Notes under the pieces: model-generated
What the model was told of the DNA's origin: nothing
The model's database searches: none
What the model saw: only the letters and a program-made list of their open reading frames with translations
In this document: one piece after another, positions 1-12,709 of the stretch
Layout of the letters: every line of letters begins with the position of its first letter
How positions within the stretch are numbered: the stretch's first letter is position 1
Position numbers and translations under genes: made by a program
From: Glandiceps talaboti
Taxonomy: Eukaryota; Hemichordata; Enteropneusta; Spengelidae
Direction: 5' to 3'
DNA: 64,000 nucleotides
Assembly (NCBI RefSeq): GCF_964340395.1
Contig: NC_135561.1
Coordinates: 18,829,240-18,893,239 of the forward strand

Positions 1-2
1 CT

Positions 3-3000
3 GGGTGGTATCCTAAAAATTGGTGGAAGAAAAAAGAAGAATTAGTTAACTGTACACAGGAAGAGATGAAGACGGTAATAGAAAGTACAATAGAAGTTGC
101 GCAATTAGCAAAAGACACTACGAACCAAGTTACAATTAATGGAGAGGTGAGTATTGATATGCACAAAGTTGAACCTTCAGCAGACTTTTTTTGTATATTG
201 ATTATTAGTATTTGTCTCATTAAAATATTTAAGTATAAATCTATTGTAAGTTGATTGAAGAGATTTAAAACAACATCTAATTTTTTTGAAAGAACTTCTA
301 TGCAGAACCACAGATTTAAATGAACAGCTATTTTGTTTAATGAACTTCTATGCAGTACCATATATATGGTCGGAATCACCAATATAAAACGTGAATTATG
401 CCAAATAAAACAGTACTGTTGTTATTCGTGTTCCTTCTGCATTTAAAATTATCTTTGCTAGCATAACAGAAACGCACAGACTTCAGAATAAGAATAATTC
501 AAAACTAAAACTGGTGTATTAGTTACACAAAACCTTGTGTGTGTGTCATTGCAGACTTTCAAACAATATGAAAGAAGATACTTAAGGGTGCTACAGCAAC
601 CAAGATATAAAGCTATGAACATGGAATACCACTTTTGGCATGGTTTCGGCTACGACACTGTCTGGGCTATCGCATTGGCTTTAAATACGAGCATCGAGCA
701 CATGTCCCAAAAAGTAAGGATTAGACTTTAGAGATATGTCTAGTCAGACGTACTTATATCTGACTTCTATTGATTACTGGTATCAACTTACATAATGATT
801 TTTGGTGACAAAATAGTATTCTTGGGCAGAAGTTTCCCTGATTATTTTTGTTGATGATATTATTTCGATTTAAAATAAAACATCCATCAATAATGCATTT
901 CCTGACAAACCATGCAGTTTGTCATATGACTACTGTTGCTTTATCTTCGAAAACAAAATGTTGATGGCACTTGATATTTGTTTCCGGCGATGGGATACAC
1001 GACGTGAACAACTTGTTTTCTTCATATAATACGAATTATAACACATTGTGTTCATATAGTCTTAAGTGATTGGCTTAGATCTTGTCACATGGTGGGAACT
1101 TTTGACCCAGAGTGACCTCAATTTACATGTACGTGGTGCTATTTGGGTTCTATTTTTCCTGGGGTAATGTTCATGTACATGTTCATGTCTTAGCGATGAT
1201 TTGCTTTTACTGTAGAAAAAAATATGTGCCCGAGAATTAATGTGATGTGTTATAGAACACTTATTGCCTGGCCTTGTTCTGGCACTAGTAGACGCAATAT
1301 TACCCCATGCTGTTAAGTACAAACTAAACACCTATTGCCTGGCCTTGCTCGGGCACTAGTAGATGTGATATTACCCCATACTGTTATGAACAAGCTAAAC
1401 ACATATTGCATGGCCTAGTTCGGACAATAGTAGACGTCATATCATCCCCATGCTGTTATGTACAAACTAAACACCTATGGCCTGGCCTTGTTCGGGCACT
1501 ACTAGACATCATATTACCCCCATGCTGTTATGTGTCAACTGTTTGCCTCAGCTTTCAAACAAATATTACATTATTACAATACGAGATCCATGCATTATTA
1601 AAACTAATACATTCAAAACACAAAGCCAACAAGAAGTATGTGATAAAAACGAAAAAGTGGCCCTTGTTGTATTCAGAAGAAAATTACTACAATGTGTTCG
1701 TCAGAATATTGTAATTTACTTTGTACACTATTTTCTCAAATATATATCTGATAAATATGTCTTGTTTAATTCTTATGCACACAGTTTTCTAATGTGAAAG
1801 TGTTTTCGATACATTCTTGCTGAGTGTTATGTTCTTCACTTAAAAATGTACTGAGTAAATGTTTATTCAGGAGGTGGGGTATGATGTCTCATTAGACGTT
1901 AGAGCTATTAGTCATGCCCTTCACTATAATTACACCTCTTGTGCATGTACAGTGTACGTTTAAAATTCTTACATAATTTTGCTTAAATTAAAGTACTGCA
2001 GTACAAAACAAAACAATACACTACCATCCAATGAAATACAATACAGTACAGTACGATAGAGTGCAGTGCAGTGCAATGTAATACAATACAATACTATACA
2101 ATACAATACAATGCAATGCAAATCTATGCAATACAATACAATAAATGCAATGCAATGCAATGCAATGCAAGTTTGCATTAAAGGTAACTACATTTGTCTC
2201 TTTAGATGGTGAACTCTTCAACTCTAACACGTCACAAGGCTCTTGAAGATTTTACATACGCTGATGGTGAAATGGCAAATATTATATTACAAGCTCTACG
2301 TAATACATCATTCCGTGGAGTATCAGTAAGTATTAAACATGATATAGGGATACACCTAGGATAGGCGTTCCGGACTTTACTTTAAGATATAAAGTTTGGC
2401 AAAATTAATTTCACAAATGTTTTGACTTTCGATAACATTTAGATATTTTTTACATTTATTGTGTGACATGTTATCCACTGCATGTATCAACATCTTTTTA
2501 GAATATTACTAAGCTTTCAATACATAACATGAAAAGCACATAATACACAGCACCACACAACGCAATTCACACAGTACCACAACACAACACAACACAACAC
2601 AACACAACACAACACAACAACGCAACGCAACGCAGCACAGCACAGCACAGCACCACACAACAACACAACACAACACAACACAACACAACACAACACAACA
2701 CAACAACGCAACGCAACGCAACGCAGCACAGCACAGCACAGCACCACACAACAACACAACACAACACAACACAACACAACAGCACAGCACAGCACAATAT
2801 TATTATTCTGTCAACTTTAAATGCCTTTACATGATATATAGCAGACCGCACCACAACTATACGGAAAATATTACTCTGTCCGTTTGTCAAAAAATTAAAC
2901 AAGTACACGTTTATGTGTAGTAACTCCATGACATCAATGATCAATTTATATACTAATTTTAACTTTAATATAGGAATTAGAAATGCAGATAATTGTAGAT

Positions 3001-6000
3001 TTCTTTATTATATGTGTATGTTAAAATAAGTTAAAATGAAAAAAAATTTGACTATTTGATGGCGGATTTAACACGATAAACGTCCACATGTATATGTACA
3101 ATTTGATACCTTTATTGACAGGGTGAAGTCAAATTTGATGCCAATGGTGATAGAGGAGGCAATCTAGCAATTTGTCAAATGAGAGGTGAAGTGCTATATT
3201 TAGATTTATTTATTGCATGAAGTATAAAGAGCCATGACTCATATTCTACTGTGGTGACAGCATAACAAATACATATTAAAGAATTAATTTAGTTAATTGA
3301 CGACAGCGATAAATAGATGTAGTCATGTGCAAACATTTTAGTAGTTATCGTGAGTGATACCGATTAATATGTAAACATAGAAAGGTTATTGATGAAAGGA
3401 ATACAGTATTCATTTAAATTACTGCTCGTTGGGATTATAAATGAAGAATCAATTTGAGGTGAATGTTTGTACATCACACATGACGAAGTATCGGATAATT
3501 TTACCTGTTTCTAAGGCTCCTTACGTACACACATGATAATATCTTCTTGTGTTCTATATACAGTATAGCCGTTCAACCACGGCCAACTGCCAAAGACCCT
3601 CTCATCAATCTTTAAAATGTGAATGTAGATAATTAGGGTCTCATTTTGTTATTATTGAAAAACCAAAAAGTGAGAGAAATATAAAACTCATCTTTTGCAG
3701 ATGGTAAATCGGTGTACCTTGGCATGGCTGATTTTAATGGGACAATGGCGATGGTGCGTGGATTCCAGTGGCAGGGTAAGGGTATTATTAAAAAAACAAG
3801 TATCAACCATATTCTCTAAAGAGAAGTCTTATTTTATGATATGTCGATACTGTCAGATATTTGATTGTCAGTATATTTTAATTTATATCGCGTAATGTTC
3901 AAGTCGACTGACATACGATGACGTCATTATTTATGACGTCATTATGTACGTCCATTGTTCTAGAATTACATATGCATGTATCAGGGTAAAATTGTAAGAG
4001 AAGAAAATTACAAATATTCTCCCCGATTAATCAGACTAGATCTTGCACATACAATGATTACTCGAATGTGATTCTGGCAAACCAATTTAAATGATCTCTT
4101 TTTTAGTTGATATACGAATTTCCAACAAACATAATCCCCGTCACGTAGCCGACTGCGAAACCCCCCTCTATCATCTGATTACTGAAAGTATGCTACCAGT
4201 AGTGTTTAGAACGATCTTGGTGTATATTATATATAATACGACAATTTCCGTCAAACATAAATGTTACAGAACAATAAGATTGAAACTAAAAATGATCCAG
4301 TTGGCATATAATGCACTATTTCGTCGGTAAATAAATTCCACCCAGCAAGTTTGTCGTGGGGACAGACACCGGTTTAAATTCAATTTAGCGAAATTGAGCC
4401 AGTTGAAACCCTTCAGACCCGTTCAGACTGGGTTGTAATCTATCATCATTATCAGAACTGACTACATACAGTAATCCATATGTTTCAAAGTCAATAAAAC
4501 AATTTCGCATGAATTGACCATTTGTATTAAATATGTATCATGTTTTCATTGGCTAACTCATTCATCTCTTCTTAGACTAATGAAATTGTTCTTTGCATAT
4601 ATTGTAAAAATCAAATTGCTTGTACTCGTAAATTCTTGTAATATAAAAGTTAACAACGATGCATTACTTACATAGCTTTGTGTTATTTGAAAATTCATTG
4701 GCATGATTGGTTATATTAGTAAATGTTTATAATTTCATTTTTGAATTATTTGTTGACTCTTACAACATTTAAATTCGTCAATATATATCACTATTCTGCA
4801 CATCTGATTAGTATTCGATTATTGTGATGCAATGTGCACAACTAAAATATGCGTTTGTGATTGCTGTATACAATCTGTGGGCGCCTAGAAGATTTGTTTT
4901 CTTGTTGTGGACTATTTTATAACTTACTACTTGTAAAGTTCCACAGCTGTTACATATTGTTTATACGATGTAACGTTGATGAAATGACAATTGTCATTTT
5001 GTTTGCAGGTAAAGAACCCCCAGTAGATGGACAGCGATTGAGATACATAACTATGTATATAGATGACGAACTGTTAATTGCATCACTTGTGTTCTCTTTC
5101 TTTGGCATTTCACTTGATTGCGTTTACCTTTGCTTCAACATAAGAAAGCGAAATCATGGGTAAGGATATCGATTTAGGTTTTTATAAATAAATATTGTCT
5201 GTTTGTCTGTACATGTCTGCCTACCAGCCTGCGTATGTATGTATGTATGTATGTATGTATGTATGTATGTATGTATGTATGTATGTGTGTATGTGTGTAT
5301 GTGTGTATGTGTGTATGTGTGTATGTATGTATGTATGTATGTATGTATGTATGTATGTATGTGTGTGTGTATGTATGTGTGTATGTATGTATGTATGTAT
5401 GTATGTATGTATGTATGTATGTATGTATGTATGTATGTGTATGTGTGTGCGCGCGCATGCGTGCGCGCGTGTATGTTCAGTGTGTATGCATGCATGTGCA
5501 TTTTCTGACAATCCTCTCAGCAGTACCGTTAGTACTACAATCATTACTTGTTTATAGTTCAAACGTAATCTGTATTCGTATGGCCATAGGGCCATTGAAA
5601 TTCAGATTAAATCCCTTAGAAGCTAACAAAGTAACTCCTATTTCAGTAAAAGCTACATGCCACTGGCATACATGTATTTCTTTATGACTTTAAAAAGGAC
5701 CCGAATTTATATATCATGAACTATCATTATGTAATGTTTTATTTGTTGTTGCAGTATGTAATCGTACATGATTTACATTTGACATTTTCATCTGCATGCC
5801 AACCCTTTTTCTTTGTATTGCTTTGTTCATATTGTTTACAGATTCATCAAGCTATCCTCACCAAATATGAACAACATAACTTTGCTCGGAGCATTGTTGG
5901 TGTATTTGTCTATCATTCCCCTTGGTCTCATAAACTGCCGCTACCTAAGATCAGATCACGAACGTACAATATCTTGTTTGGTAAGTACGAGAAATGCAAA

Positions 6001-9000
6001 ATATCACACACGCAGTATATACATCCGATGATGAGAAGATGATTTTTAAAGGAAAAATGACACTTTTTCGAAAATCCAATATGGCCCGCACGCGATTTTG
6101 TTACAGACTTTAAAGTAGTCAAATAGTTGACTCTATTTTCCAACGTGCTAGTCAATCAGTGAAGTGACGCTATACAGCCAGATATTAGGTACTTGCTGTC
6201 TTCACTGGTATGGATGTTCATCCACTCAAATTGTTCAAGCCATCGTGCCAATTTTACATCTTTTAAATTTTCCAGACTGTGACGATTGAACTTTTCAAGC
6301 CACCACATTTGAAAGTCACCCGTTGTCTTGTTGCGATTAGCGGGTTTTACGCATCATTTCCATCACTCGTACCTGGCTTACTAGCTGGAGAAAAGAAATG
6401 AGTTATATGTCGTTTTCTCATATTGGAACCGGTGGTTCTCCGCTGTGTAGGTTATCGGTGAAAGTGTCATGATTTGAGGAGAGACGGTGAACTAAAACCT
6501 TCAAAATCACCAATGTCAGGGGCAAACGGGAGTAGCCAATGAAAAACCAGAAAAGGACAAATTGTGTTGAAATCGAAGGCTTGCCGACATAGTCATGTAC
6601 AACAACAAACCTATCAAATTTGTGTACACTGCTCATGTGAATGGTCGTCCATTGTTATCTAATGGACGTGTCAATCAACATTAACGTCCACAACATTGTC
6701 TGTCTTCATATGTTTTGATACATTAGAGTCAGAGTATGTCAGTCACGATATTTAGTCTACACTGTGACGTATAAATTACTTGCAAGTGCGACCTTCAAAA
6801 TTGCCCGTAAATTGCCAGTAAATGTGAAATTTCACCGTTTATATACCCAGTAAATTTAGAATGTCACCTGCTGAATGCCAATATTTATAGAATTCACGGC
6901 ATTGGCACATTTTTCACCAGCAACTTCCCAGGCTGCTTGAACGTGGGAGTATCGAATGAAGTAAAAACAAGATTTTCAATTTTGAAATAGTGAAGAGATC
7001 GTATGAAGTTATGTAGACGAATTCTCCAGCATGATTGCCTACAGATGCGATCTTACGGCCAACCACAACATGTAATAATGTGAAGCTTTTATAGAATGTT
7101 GTAGCATATATCTCAGGGTAGAAGTTTTTAAGGCCAGGAAAAAAAAGAATTGTTTCTGGTCAGTGTGCATCACTTAAGTATCTCACTTCGATCCTTTTTC
7201 TCGCGTTTGTCTAGCCAATGTAGACTGTAGATCCAAGGGAAAACACAAAATAACTTTGCCTATATTAATTGTTACTTCAGGGAAGACAACTGCAGAACTA
7301 ATCAAGAACAAATAATACAAACAATTGCGTTGTCACACCACTTTAGACGTTTCCTGACTTTTCTGTGGTCTACAGGTCTAATTACCGAAAATATGCCAAA
7401 AAATTATTAAAACTAAATGCAACATCGATAATATTTCCAGGACAGATGCACTTTGGTATCGCACATGTATGTACCAAATTATATTGAATTTGAAGCGTAT
7501 ATTCTTGAGATATAGCCTAATTACCAAAAATCATTAATTACGTAAATTGGTCATTAATATTCATTTAATAATCAGTTCTCGCCATTACCCTATGGAACAC
7601 GTGTACCAAATTTTGTTTGAATTGTCGTGATCAATTGTATTAAATGCCGCTGATAGGTCTAAGAGTAAGAATGGTAATATTACCAGAGTCCAAGGAAGTC
7701 AGAATGTCATTTACTAGTTTCAGGAGTGCAGTTTCAGTACTATGGCGTGGTTTGTAAGCAGACTGAAGAGGATTCAATTAATACTGCTTATTGTATTGAA
7801 TATTACTATGCTAACAAACCTCCCAGTTGAAGCTAGTGCAGCAGACAACATACTTAATGTATATTGTTTAAAAAAAGTAATTTAAAGAATATGTATTTTG
7901 TTTATTCTGTCTAGGTTGGTAAATGGCTACTGTCAGTTGGATTTACATTAGGCTTTGGTCCAATGTTTGCCAAGACGTGGCGTATCCACAGAATCGTTAT
8001 GAAGGTTAAGATTAGGAAGGAGGTGATGTGAACTTTTAAATCTATCAAATAAATTTATACTAGAGTAAATGGATGATAAAATATACTAGCTTTGACAAAT
8101 TAATGTCACTTGCATTTGTCAAGAATTAGTGTAATGTCCGATTGTTCTTCTTATTTTTTCACAGCTAATTTACGACAAATATTTGATAATCTTTGTCACC
8201 ATCTTGTTGTTAGCTGATGTTGCAGTTTTCACGTCTTGGCAACTAATCGACCCTTGTGAGACTCGTCTAGTTGAAGTGTCCACGGAGGTATGCACAAAAT
8301 ATCTTTCGATCCATGTCGATCGAATTCATCTCTTAGAAGGTGACGGGACGTCGTTTTTAGTCTTAAACATAAAGAGGTTTTATTTGCGACGACTCCTTTC
8401 CTACCACCCCTAAGTTTATGCACTATACAGCTAGGATATTTTTCACCAAGCAACCAATTTGATATGTATTCCTAAAAGTGGTTCAGTTACCTATAAAAGG
8501 ACACTAGCAGTATGTACGTTCACTATTGGTCGATTTTATCCGGAGTATGTACGTAGTGTATTGACAGGCTCACATCCCGAGCGAAAGCGTGGTTTTGAAT
8601 CCGTCTCCACCTTAGTTTCCCCAAGAACACGTACGAAAAGTAAAACTTATATGAACACATAAAGAGCAGGTTTTATTTGTGACACCGCCCCACCCCACAA
8701 ATTTCTACACTAGCTGCAACTAGGATAATCTTCATCAAGCAACCAACTTGATATGAATATTCCTAAAGTTGGTTCAGTTACCTATAAAAGGACACTAGCA
8801 CTATGTTCACTATTGGTCGATTTTATCTGGATTACGTAGGTAAAGCGAAAGCTTGCGTTTGAATCCGTCTCCACTTTACTTCCCCCAAGAACACGTACGG
8901 AAAGTAAAACTTAGATGGACACCACATGGGAAACATTGTAGACCACAGATGACGAAGGACAGTGATGGCTGAATTAGAGGAGTTGGGAGAAGCTCAAAAA

Positions 9001-9809
9001 CCTGTAAAAGTGGCAGAAGTTGGTAGCAGCCCTGTGTCTTTGTGATTGAGGAAGATTAATTAGGTCATGTTCGTTCGACTTATCTTGACACCTGTAGATT
9101 GTAGTTTTATGGTACTGCTCACTAAATATTCAATATCTTGACACATGTTAGGTCATGGGTCATACGCTTTCAGTCACAGCGATCGCTACGTATCATTTTA
9201 CGGCATGTCCCGTGAATGGTCATCTTTCATTCGCAAATTAACCTATTTTGGTCAGCATATAGGCACTGGTTAGGAGCCATACCGTAAATTACAAGTTCAT
9301 CTAATTATTTTTCACCATGTCATATGTGCACAGCTACACACAAGTTTACCAATAGGCGATTCAAACTCGTCATTGTGTACATAGGCAGAAGTAAGTCAAC
9401 ATAACACGGTTTAAACAAATTGTCAAGTTGTTGCGGTTATTTGCGACCTCTCCCCAGCGCCCAAAGCAATTTCTTTCCAGTTGGCACATCAGATGCACCT
9501 TACATTGTAACACTCATAGTCACATACAGCTTCGAACACGACGTACATTTATGAATAATAATCTTGCTGTCCATTTTCCAGCTCAGGCAAGACTCATTTA
9601 CGGTTATCAAAAGAATCTATTCGTGTTCTTCTGAGTATCTGTGGGTATGGTTGGGCGCCCTCTACGGACAAAAGGGGCTATTATTGCTATTTGGTTGTTT
9701 TCTTGCACATGAAACAAGAAACATCCAAGTAGATGGTCTTAATGATTCGAGGTAAGAATACACAAACCCATGCTTTCTTTGTTACAAAATAATGATGCTA
9801 ATTATGATG

Positions 9810-9849
<40 letters not shown>

Positions 9850-9919
9850 CATGATGATGATGATCATGGTGATGAAGATGGTTGTGGTGGTCATGATGGT
9901 AGTGACGACGACGACGACG

Positions 9920-9951
<32 letters not shown>

Positions 9952-9955
9952 GATT

Positions 9956-10006
<51 letters not shown>

Positions 10007-11180
10007 TTGACGACAACGATGACGATGATAACGACGACGATAATAGTTTGGTTGTGGTTGTGATGGTGATGATAATGATGATGAGGATGTTAGCGATGAT
10101 TGCATTTCAGTATCACCTGTAAGATTCTTTGTGGACGACTCCGAAATTTATTTGACAAATGAACGGAGAGTTATTAAATTCATCAATTTTGGCCTCCCAT
10201 TAAATTGTTTTACGTGCAAGTATAATGTACTATTAAAACCCAAATTAATGTTTTCACAGACAAATTGGTCTATCTATTTATAACATCATGACAGCCAGTT
10301 TGATAAGCATTACCCTTAGCCTCGTTCTTGTGGACGAGCCAAATCTGGCCTATGGGTTTATGAGTGTACCCATATTTTTGTGCTGTACCATCACGTTATG
10401 TATGATGTTCATTGAAAAGGTAAAAAAATAGAATTTCTGTGTAATTTGTTGAGAAAAGCGATCAGCACTCTGCGGTATTTGACGAACAACAAAATGAACA
10501 CAATGGCTGTTATTGTAATATTGCAGTTATTAATCATCTTTCCTCATCGATTTCTGCTTAAACGGAAGGGTTCGACTTTGTTAGTAGTTTCCTATCGAAG
10601 GTAGCTCAGTACAGCGCCCTCAAAGGGAATGATAACTGAAAGTAACTTTATAATGAACTGTACGTGATTCGGTACATGGAAAGGTTTGGTGTTTTAGTGC
10701 ATTTCCAATGTTATTTTTACAGTCTTGGTATATGTTTATCATCCCTGTATCACTGTTGTTGATATGGTGGTTTGGTTTTGCCGGTCATCGCAAATAAAGG
10801 GTGCTCCTAAGTTAGACTCAGTGCTAATTACTGTTTTCAGGGAATTTCATATTATATATGTAGTGAATAATTCATTAGGTATTTAAAAGATAATACATTA
10901 TTTACCAAGGAGTTTTTCATAATGTTTCTGTTTGGTACGTATATAGATTCGTGTTGTGTGGAGCGATCCAACGGGAGTAAACTATGTACGAAAGAGGACA
11001 AGGGAGGGTCTTAGTACAGCACGAAATGCTCTTGAAGTCAGTGGTCACGTGGGGCGTATAAATGAAGCAAGGCCGACAACGGCAGGACTGCCATCCCAGA
11101 AAATATCGGAATGTAATAGCAAGACAGGAAACGTTAATGAAGCTTTTAATAATGACATTGAAAGTAGCACTAAACTGTAG
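3..11180 (+). CDS. GABBR2-like: GABA-B receptor subunit 2-like, 5'-partial, 12 coding exons
   Basis: Class C GPCR that binds GABA or a related ligand at the plasma membrane. Exons inferred from GT-AG sites and kept phase: 3-146, 555-713, 2206-2325, 3122-3185, 3701-3775, 5009-5159, 5842-5980, 7915-8022, 8165-8287, 9582-9751, 10260-10419, 10947-11180 (stop TAG). Together they encode 548 aa. The start lies upstream of the window. The first exon begins GWYPKNWW, and the next has QYERRY and YDTVWAIALALN, typical of the end of the GABA-B venus-flytrap lobe. TM1 is in the exon at 5009, TM2 at 5842, TM3 at 7915 (MFAKTWRIH), TM4 at 8165 (SWQLIDP), TM5 at 9582 (YGQKGLLLLFGCFLAHETRN, NDSR), and TM6-TM7 at 10260 (TITLCMMFIEK). 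Cysteines before TM3 (TISCL) and before TM5 (IYSCSS) fit the conserved extracellular disulfide. The donor GTGATG at 8023 is weak. The C-tail is short, with no clear leucine heptads. It resembles GABBR2 more than GABBR1, but could be an invertebrate paralogue. Confidence 0.9.
1262..1545 (+). repeat. intronic minisatellite, about 71-bp unit, four copies
   Basis: Four diverged units begin at about 1262, 1333, 1404 and 1476. Each has TATTGCCTGGCCTTG-like sequence, then CGGGCACTAGTAGA, then ATATTACCCCATGCTGTTA. It lies in the intron between receptor exons 555-713 and 2206-2325. The rest of this intron (714-1261, 1546-2029) shows nothing recognisable. Confidence 0.8.
2030..2172 (+). repeat. degenerate pentanucleotide array (CAATA/CAATG type)
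   Basis: Runs of ATACAATACA and GCAATGCAAT motifs abut the receptor exon at 2206. The long minus-strand open frames over it are low-complexity artefacts. Confidence 0.8.
2565..2805 (+). repeat. CACAA/CGCAA/CAGCA satellite-like array with higher-order repeat
   Basis: Mostly ACAAC pentamers interrupted by CGCAA and CAGCA blocks. The block order CGCAA, CAGCA, CACAA recurs twice (about 2620-2700 and 2705-2790), so there is a longer secondary period. Lies in the intron between exons 2206-2325 and 3122-3185. Confidence 0.8.
3919..3941. promoter_or_regulatory. pair of consensus CRE sites in an intron
   Basis: Two perfect TGACGTCA octamers (3919-3926 and 3934-3941) lie 15 bp apart inside the receptor intron 3776-5008. 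TGACGTCA is the binding site of CREB/ATF factors. Regulatory use here is inferred only. Confidence 0.4.
5232..5470 (+). repeat. (ATGT)n microsatellite with GT and GC variants
   Basis: About 220 bp of ATGT tetramers with TGTG interruptions, ending in a GCGCGC run. It starts 70 bp after the TM1 exon. The open frames over it are artefacts. Confidence 0.95.
7320..7570 (+). repeat. dispersed repeat, also at 32378-32608
   Basis: Diverged copy of 32378-32608. Shared stretches include CACTTTAGAC, TTATTAAAACTAAA, CTTTGGTATCGCA and ATATAGCCTAATTACC. No coding potential; probably a non-autonomous element or old duplication. Confidence 0.6.
7618..7800 (-). mobile_element. LINE reverse-transcriptase fragment (CR1/L2-like)
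   Basis: The reverse complement reads NPLQSAYKPRHSTETALLKL, then VNDILTSLDSG, matching the RT palm region of CR1/L2-type LINEs (consensus style QSAYR..HSTETALLKV.ND). About 60 codons survive, and a frameshift occurs after SGNITILTL. A decayed insertion in the receptor intron, antisense to the gene. Confidence 0.6.
8371..8920 (+). repeat. imperfect tandem duplication (about 290 bp x 2) in receptor intron
   Basis: 8371-8660 and 8661-8920 align along their length. Both contain GGTTTTATTTG, CAAGCAACCAA.TTGATATG, GGTTCAGTTACCTATAAAAG, CACTATTGGTCGATTTTATC and CCAAGAACACGTACG. The second copy has lost about 30 bp in the middle. No coding function is apparent. Confidence 0.75.
9808..10090 (+). repeat. 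(ATG)n trinucleotide microsatellite
   Basis: Imperfect ATG/ACG trinucleotide array in the intron between the TM5 exon and the TM6-TM7 exon, starting 56 bp after the donor at 9752. Confidence 0.95.
10723..10797 (+). CDS. possible alternative terminal exon of the GABA-B-like receptor
   Basis: A TTTTTACAG acceptor is followed, in the phase left by the exon ending at 10419, by 25 codons (SWYMFIIPVSLLLIWWFGFA then GHRK) and a TAA. The peptide is strongly hydrophobic and aromatic and would add an extra membrane segment right after TM7. The exon at 10947 instead continues TM7 with IRVVWSDP, which matches the usual GABA-B juxtamembrane tail, so that is taken as the main form. This one may be an alternative last exon or a chance reading frame. 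Confidence 0.35.
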   Translation, partial: SWYMFIIPVSLLLIWWFGFAGHRK

Positions 11181-11869
11181 ATTGGTTAGTGGTAATCTTA
11201 GTATTGCATCGATAGTAACATTTAACAAAAATGTCAAAATATACAGACTTTACGCCATGCAACCTACTATCAATGTTTTGGTATTGTATTCAAGAATAAT
11301 GTATGAATGTGTTGATGTCTTTTTGAAAAGGAATGTATATTAGAATGTCGGAGAAACCTAATAACATCGATTGTGCTAACAGCAACCGAAAACTATATTT
11401 AGTTCCTTGAAAATCGAAGGCATACATAGCATTAATATTAACATTATACTATAATTAGAATTATTCAGTCAAGGTGATTTCTAAATATCTAAATAATGTT
11501 ATACATGTAACACTGTTTATAAACCCAGTTTGTGTCGTAGTGCTTTTAAATCATGTGTTATTATGTAATACATGTAATTCAACAATTTTAAAATAATTGT
11601 GTTGTCTCTATCTTTATCTACGTCAATTGTAACTCACATGTTTTTTGTTTGTTTTTTGGTGCATGTGAAATATCTGTCAACATCTTATCAAATAACATAA
11701 TTATATCTCTAAATATATTAGTACAAGTGTATTTTGCCTCTGTCATTTTAGTATACCCTGATATGGAATTTGTTCTTCACTCCATCGGATAATACTTAAG
11801 GATGTTTCATAATTTTCATCGGTTGGGGAGGGGGGGGGGGGGGGGGGGCTGGTCAATTTGGTCAAAATC
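11181..11869 (+). other. probable 3' UTR and flank of the receptor gene
   Basis: AT-rich sequence after the stop codon. No further exon is recognised, and no polyadenylation site can be fixed with confidence. A run of about 19 guanines (11830-11848) is an obvious G-rich strand that could form a quadruplex. Confidence 0.4.
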
Positions 11870-12612
11870 ATTTTGCAGCCCCCTACTGCTCTCAAACAAA
11901 TTCATGCCCCCTCCCGAAATGAACCCATGAATTTCCGTAGCCCCCCTCCTGACTACACATATTTTAATTTGTAATTATACAGTGCACCCCCCCCCCCACT
12001 GAACTTCATAGGTCTCAAATAGGGCTGTAACCTATACTAGGCAATACTTTGCCAGCAGGGTTTTCTCTTTCAATCTTGATTCTGGGCAGAAAAGCATCCC
12101 CATGATAGCTAGTGGGGAGAGTGTGGGTGGGTGTGTCCCACAGCACTTTAAAAAGATAAGGACATGTAGGAGGCCATTTAGTGGCTTAAAATTTGAAACC
12201 ATACACATTATCGAAAGCCATAGAGTACTTGGAAATAGTCTTCAATACCCCAATTTTACTCGTCATTACATTACTATACAACTCAGATGTACATCCATTA
12301 CTGATTGGAAGAACAGTTTTATATTGTCTTTTTAAGTTGATGTCAGTTTCCGCATCCACTGTTTCTCGTGAAACTACACAATTTTGCGATTTTTTTTCTA
12401 GAATACGTAATAAAAAGTTTAAGGTCGGCAGTACAAATTAGGAATCGAACAGTTATTTTTTTCGCTTTAATATACAGACGGAGATATTTTGGAAGACACA
12501 CACATTTGCATCTTGGCTATTGATGGCATGATAATTAAATGTATGGTAGGTAAATGAAGTACATAATTGTGCACTTTATAAGGTAAACGACTGCTCCGAG
12601 GTTAGAATGTTC

Positions 12613-12709
<97 letters not shown>

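Larger units (their letters stand above)
5981..7914 (+). other. receptor intron with LINE and dispersed-repeat debris
   Basis: Besides the LINE fragment at 7618-7800 and the dispersed repeat at 7320-7570, I see no coding exon, RNA gene or ordered repeat in this 1.9-kb intron. Confidence 0.5.

Noticed and set aside
1969-2944. Cys/Val/Leu-rich and Ile-His-Cys minus-strand frames
   Set aside because: Low-complexity pentanucleotide arrays without start context or family resemblance.
5154-5687. Long open frames of Tyr-Val-Cys-Met or Ile-His-Thr repeats
   Set aside because: They are translations of the (ATGT)n microsatellite in several frames. The same holds near 17.7-18.1, 19.9, 20.6, 21.6 and 62.3 kb.
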